Source: an uncultured Clostridia bacterium
GTDB lineage: Bacteria > Bacillota > Clostridia > Oscillospirales > Acutalibacteraceae
Assembly: GCA_946628455.1 (NCBI GenBank)
Contig: CAMOWP010000088.1
Coordinates: 1 to 7,307 of the forward strand
Direction: 5' to 3'
Length of the DNA: 7,307 nt
The position numbers and the translations under genes were made by a program. Of this stretch, positions 6,203 to 7,307 are shown piece after piece. The notes under the pieces are model-generated. The model did no database searches and was not told the origin of the DNA. It saw nothing but the letters and a program-made list of their open reading frames with translations. Each line of letters opens with the position of its first letter. Positions within the stretch are counted from its first letter, which is position 1.

Positions 6203-7307
6203 TTAATTTCCTTTCAGCAGCTCTTCCGCTGATTTAAGAATTGTTTCCGTTATTTCAATTCCGCCCATAATCCTTGCGAGCTCTTCTTTTCTTTCATCAA
6301 AGCCGAGAGACTTAACCGAGGTATAGGTTCTCTCATCATCAAAGCGCTTGCTGATAAGAAGATGCTCGTTTGCAAGCGAGGCAATCTGCGCCGAGTGAGT
6401 TACGCATATAACCTGAGTATATTTTGCAACTCTCTGAAGCGAATAACCGATTTTTCTGCTTGCCTTACCGCTGACGCCCGTATCAATCTCGTCAAAAATC
6501 AGAGTTGCGACGGAATCCTTTGCAGCGATAACGTTTTTAATAGCAAGCATTATTCTTGAAAGCTCGCCTCCCGAGGCTATTTTTGAAAGCGGCTTCGGTG
6601 GCTCGCCGAGGTTAGTTGATATTAAGAATTCTATTTTGTCAAAGCCGTTTGAGGAGAGATTGCCCTTGCCGAAATCCGTAACAAAGGTAATCTTCGGCAT
6701 ATCGAGCTCTTTAAGCTCCGCCGATACGGCGGCTTCAAGCCTTTTGGCAGTTTCCTTTCTGCTGGCAGAAAGCCTTTCAGCTGCGGCAAGAGTTTCCTCA
6801 AACGCCTTGTCATATTCGTTATTAAGCCTTTCAAGCTCCTCGTCAGAATTGATAATGGAGCTTTTTCTTTGTATTGCGTTTTCAAGGTAAGCGAGCATTG
6901 CATTTTCGTCCGCGCCGTATTTGTTTGAAAAGCGGTAATACATATCGAGCCGCTCCTCAACTGCTTCAAGCTCGTTTTCGCTGTAATCAATTGAATCGAG
7001 CTTGGCGCTTACAAAATCCTTTACGCTTTCAGCTTTGTCAATCAGCTCGCCGAGCTTTTCATAAATCGATTTCAGCTCCTCGTCAACAGCGGAAATTCCC
7101 TCCGCTTCCTTTTCGGCTGTAAGCACTATTACAGGAAGATTATCGAGACTGCCGCTCTCTTTCATCCCTGTCAGGATATCGAGCCCCCTCATATCCGGAA
7201 GGTTAAGATCAAGAAGAACAAGGCTCAGACCACTTTCCTTTTCCAGGATATCAAGTGCCTCTGCGCCTGTCTCTGCTGCAATGAGATCGTAATCATTTTT
7301 AAGTACG
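6203..7307 (-). CDS. recN: RecN C-terminal half joined in frame to a truncated receiver domain (5' partial)
   Basis: The frame is open to the right edge, with 367 visible residues. About the last 298 are the C-terminal half of RecN, an SMC-like ATPase acting in DNA double-strand break repair. These comprise long coiled-coil helices, the ABC signature ASGGELSR (codons about 6580-6557), Walker B LIFDEIDTGVSG (about 6502-6467) and the H-loop VTHSAQIAS. RecN proteins are usually about 550 residues and start with a head domain carrying Walker A. Here that head is missing. In its place is a response-regulator receiver fragment (7098-7306) that is itself cut before its conserved Lys. No ribosome binding site precedes the ATG codons at 7192 or 7165, so neither is a convincing internal start. 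An ATPase without Walker A should not work as RecN. The piece is either a rearranged gene or a contig chimera. Confidence 0.85.
   Translation of the reverse strand, partial: VLKNDYDLIAAETGAEALDILEKESGLSLVLLDLNLPDMRGLDILTGMKESGSLDNLPVIVLTAEKEAEGISAVDEELKSIYEKLGELIDKAESVKDFVSAKLDSIDYSENELEAVEERLDMYYRFSNKYGADENAMLAYLENAIQRKSSIINSDEELERLNNEYDKAFEETLAAAERLSASRKETAKRLEAAVSAELKELDMPKITFVTDFGKGNLSSNGFDKIEFLISTNLGEPPKPLSKIASGGELSRIMLAIKNVIAAKDSVATLIFDEIDTGVSGKASRKIGYSLQRVAKYTQVICVTHSAQIASLANEHLLISKRFDDERTYTSVKSLGFDERKEELARIMGGIEITETILKSAEELLKGN
7098..7306 (-). other. Truncated response-regulator receiver domain fused to RecN
   Basis: About 69 residues fit a CheY-like receiver: the AAETGAEAL helix, the phospho-acceptor strand LVLLDLNLPDM (phospho-Asp codon 7210-7208), the helix with GLDILTGMK, and the fourth strand LPVIVLTAE with the conserved Thr. 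After EKEAE the match stops where helix 4, strand 5 with its conserved Lys, and helix 5 should follow. The start with the acidic DD pair is outside the window. The style (TAEKEAE after strand 4) is like receivers of clostridial multidomain regulators, but the parent protein cannot be identified. Confidence 0.8.

Noticed and set aside
7190..7192. ATG at 7192 as the true start of the RecN-like gene
   Set aside because: No ribosome binding site lies upstream, and the codons before it continue the receiver domain, including its phospho-Asp strand.

Overview
The window looks like a chromosomal segment from a low-to-mid GC Firmicute, most likely a gut or rumen Clostridia member (Oscillospiraceae/Ruminococcaceae type). 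This is an inference from three things: strong GGAGG ribosome binding sites, AT-rich intergenic DNA with consensus sigma-A style promoters, and protein styles such as a secreted GH43-LamG-FN3 enzyme with a lysine-rich C-terminal FN3 repeat. No rRNA, tRNA, CRISPR array, insertion sequence or phage gene was seen.

Layout. Positions 3-1619 (+) hold the 3' part of a secreted glycoside hydrolase family 43-like protein. A bidirectional hairpin terminator separates it from a convergent gene at 1653-2420 (-). That gene encodes a single-pass membrane protein whose extracytoplasmic domain resembles ExbD/TolR and which ends in a Thr-rich tail. A 142-bp AT-rich divergent promoter region follows, with two back-to-back extended -10 promoters whose -35 boxes lie in a perfect 17-bp palindrome. 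The rightward promoter drives a tight three-gene unit: a ROK-family sugar-kinase-like protein, azlC and azlD (1-nt and 11-nt overlaps). A second bidirectional terminator (4484-4517) closes this unit and the leftward unit that meets it. The leftward unit, in transcription order, is the recN 3' half, tyrS and a small flavodoxin (26-nt and 21-nt gaps).

How the genes fit together. AzlC and AzlD form a branched-chain amino acid export complex. The ROK protein in front of them keeps the sugar-binding and zinc motifs of its family. It has replacements at the catalytic Asp and in both phosphate-binding motifs, so it may be a sugar-sensing pseudokinase and not a kinase. recN, tyrS and the flavodoxin are housekeeping genes that probably share a transcript.

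Two points deserve attention. First, the frame at the right edge joins a truncated response-regulator receiver domain directly to the C-terminal half of RecN, with both partners broken at the same point (about 7097-7117). This suggests an assembly chimera or a gene-disrupting rearrangement more than a designed fusion. Second, the apparent ROK pseudokinase is coupled to an amino acid exporter. Both edges of the window cut genes.
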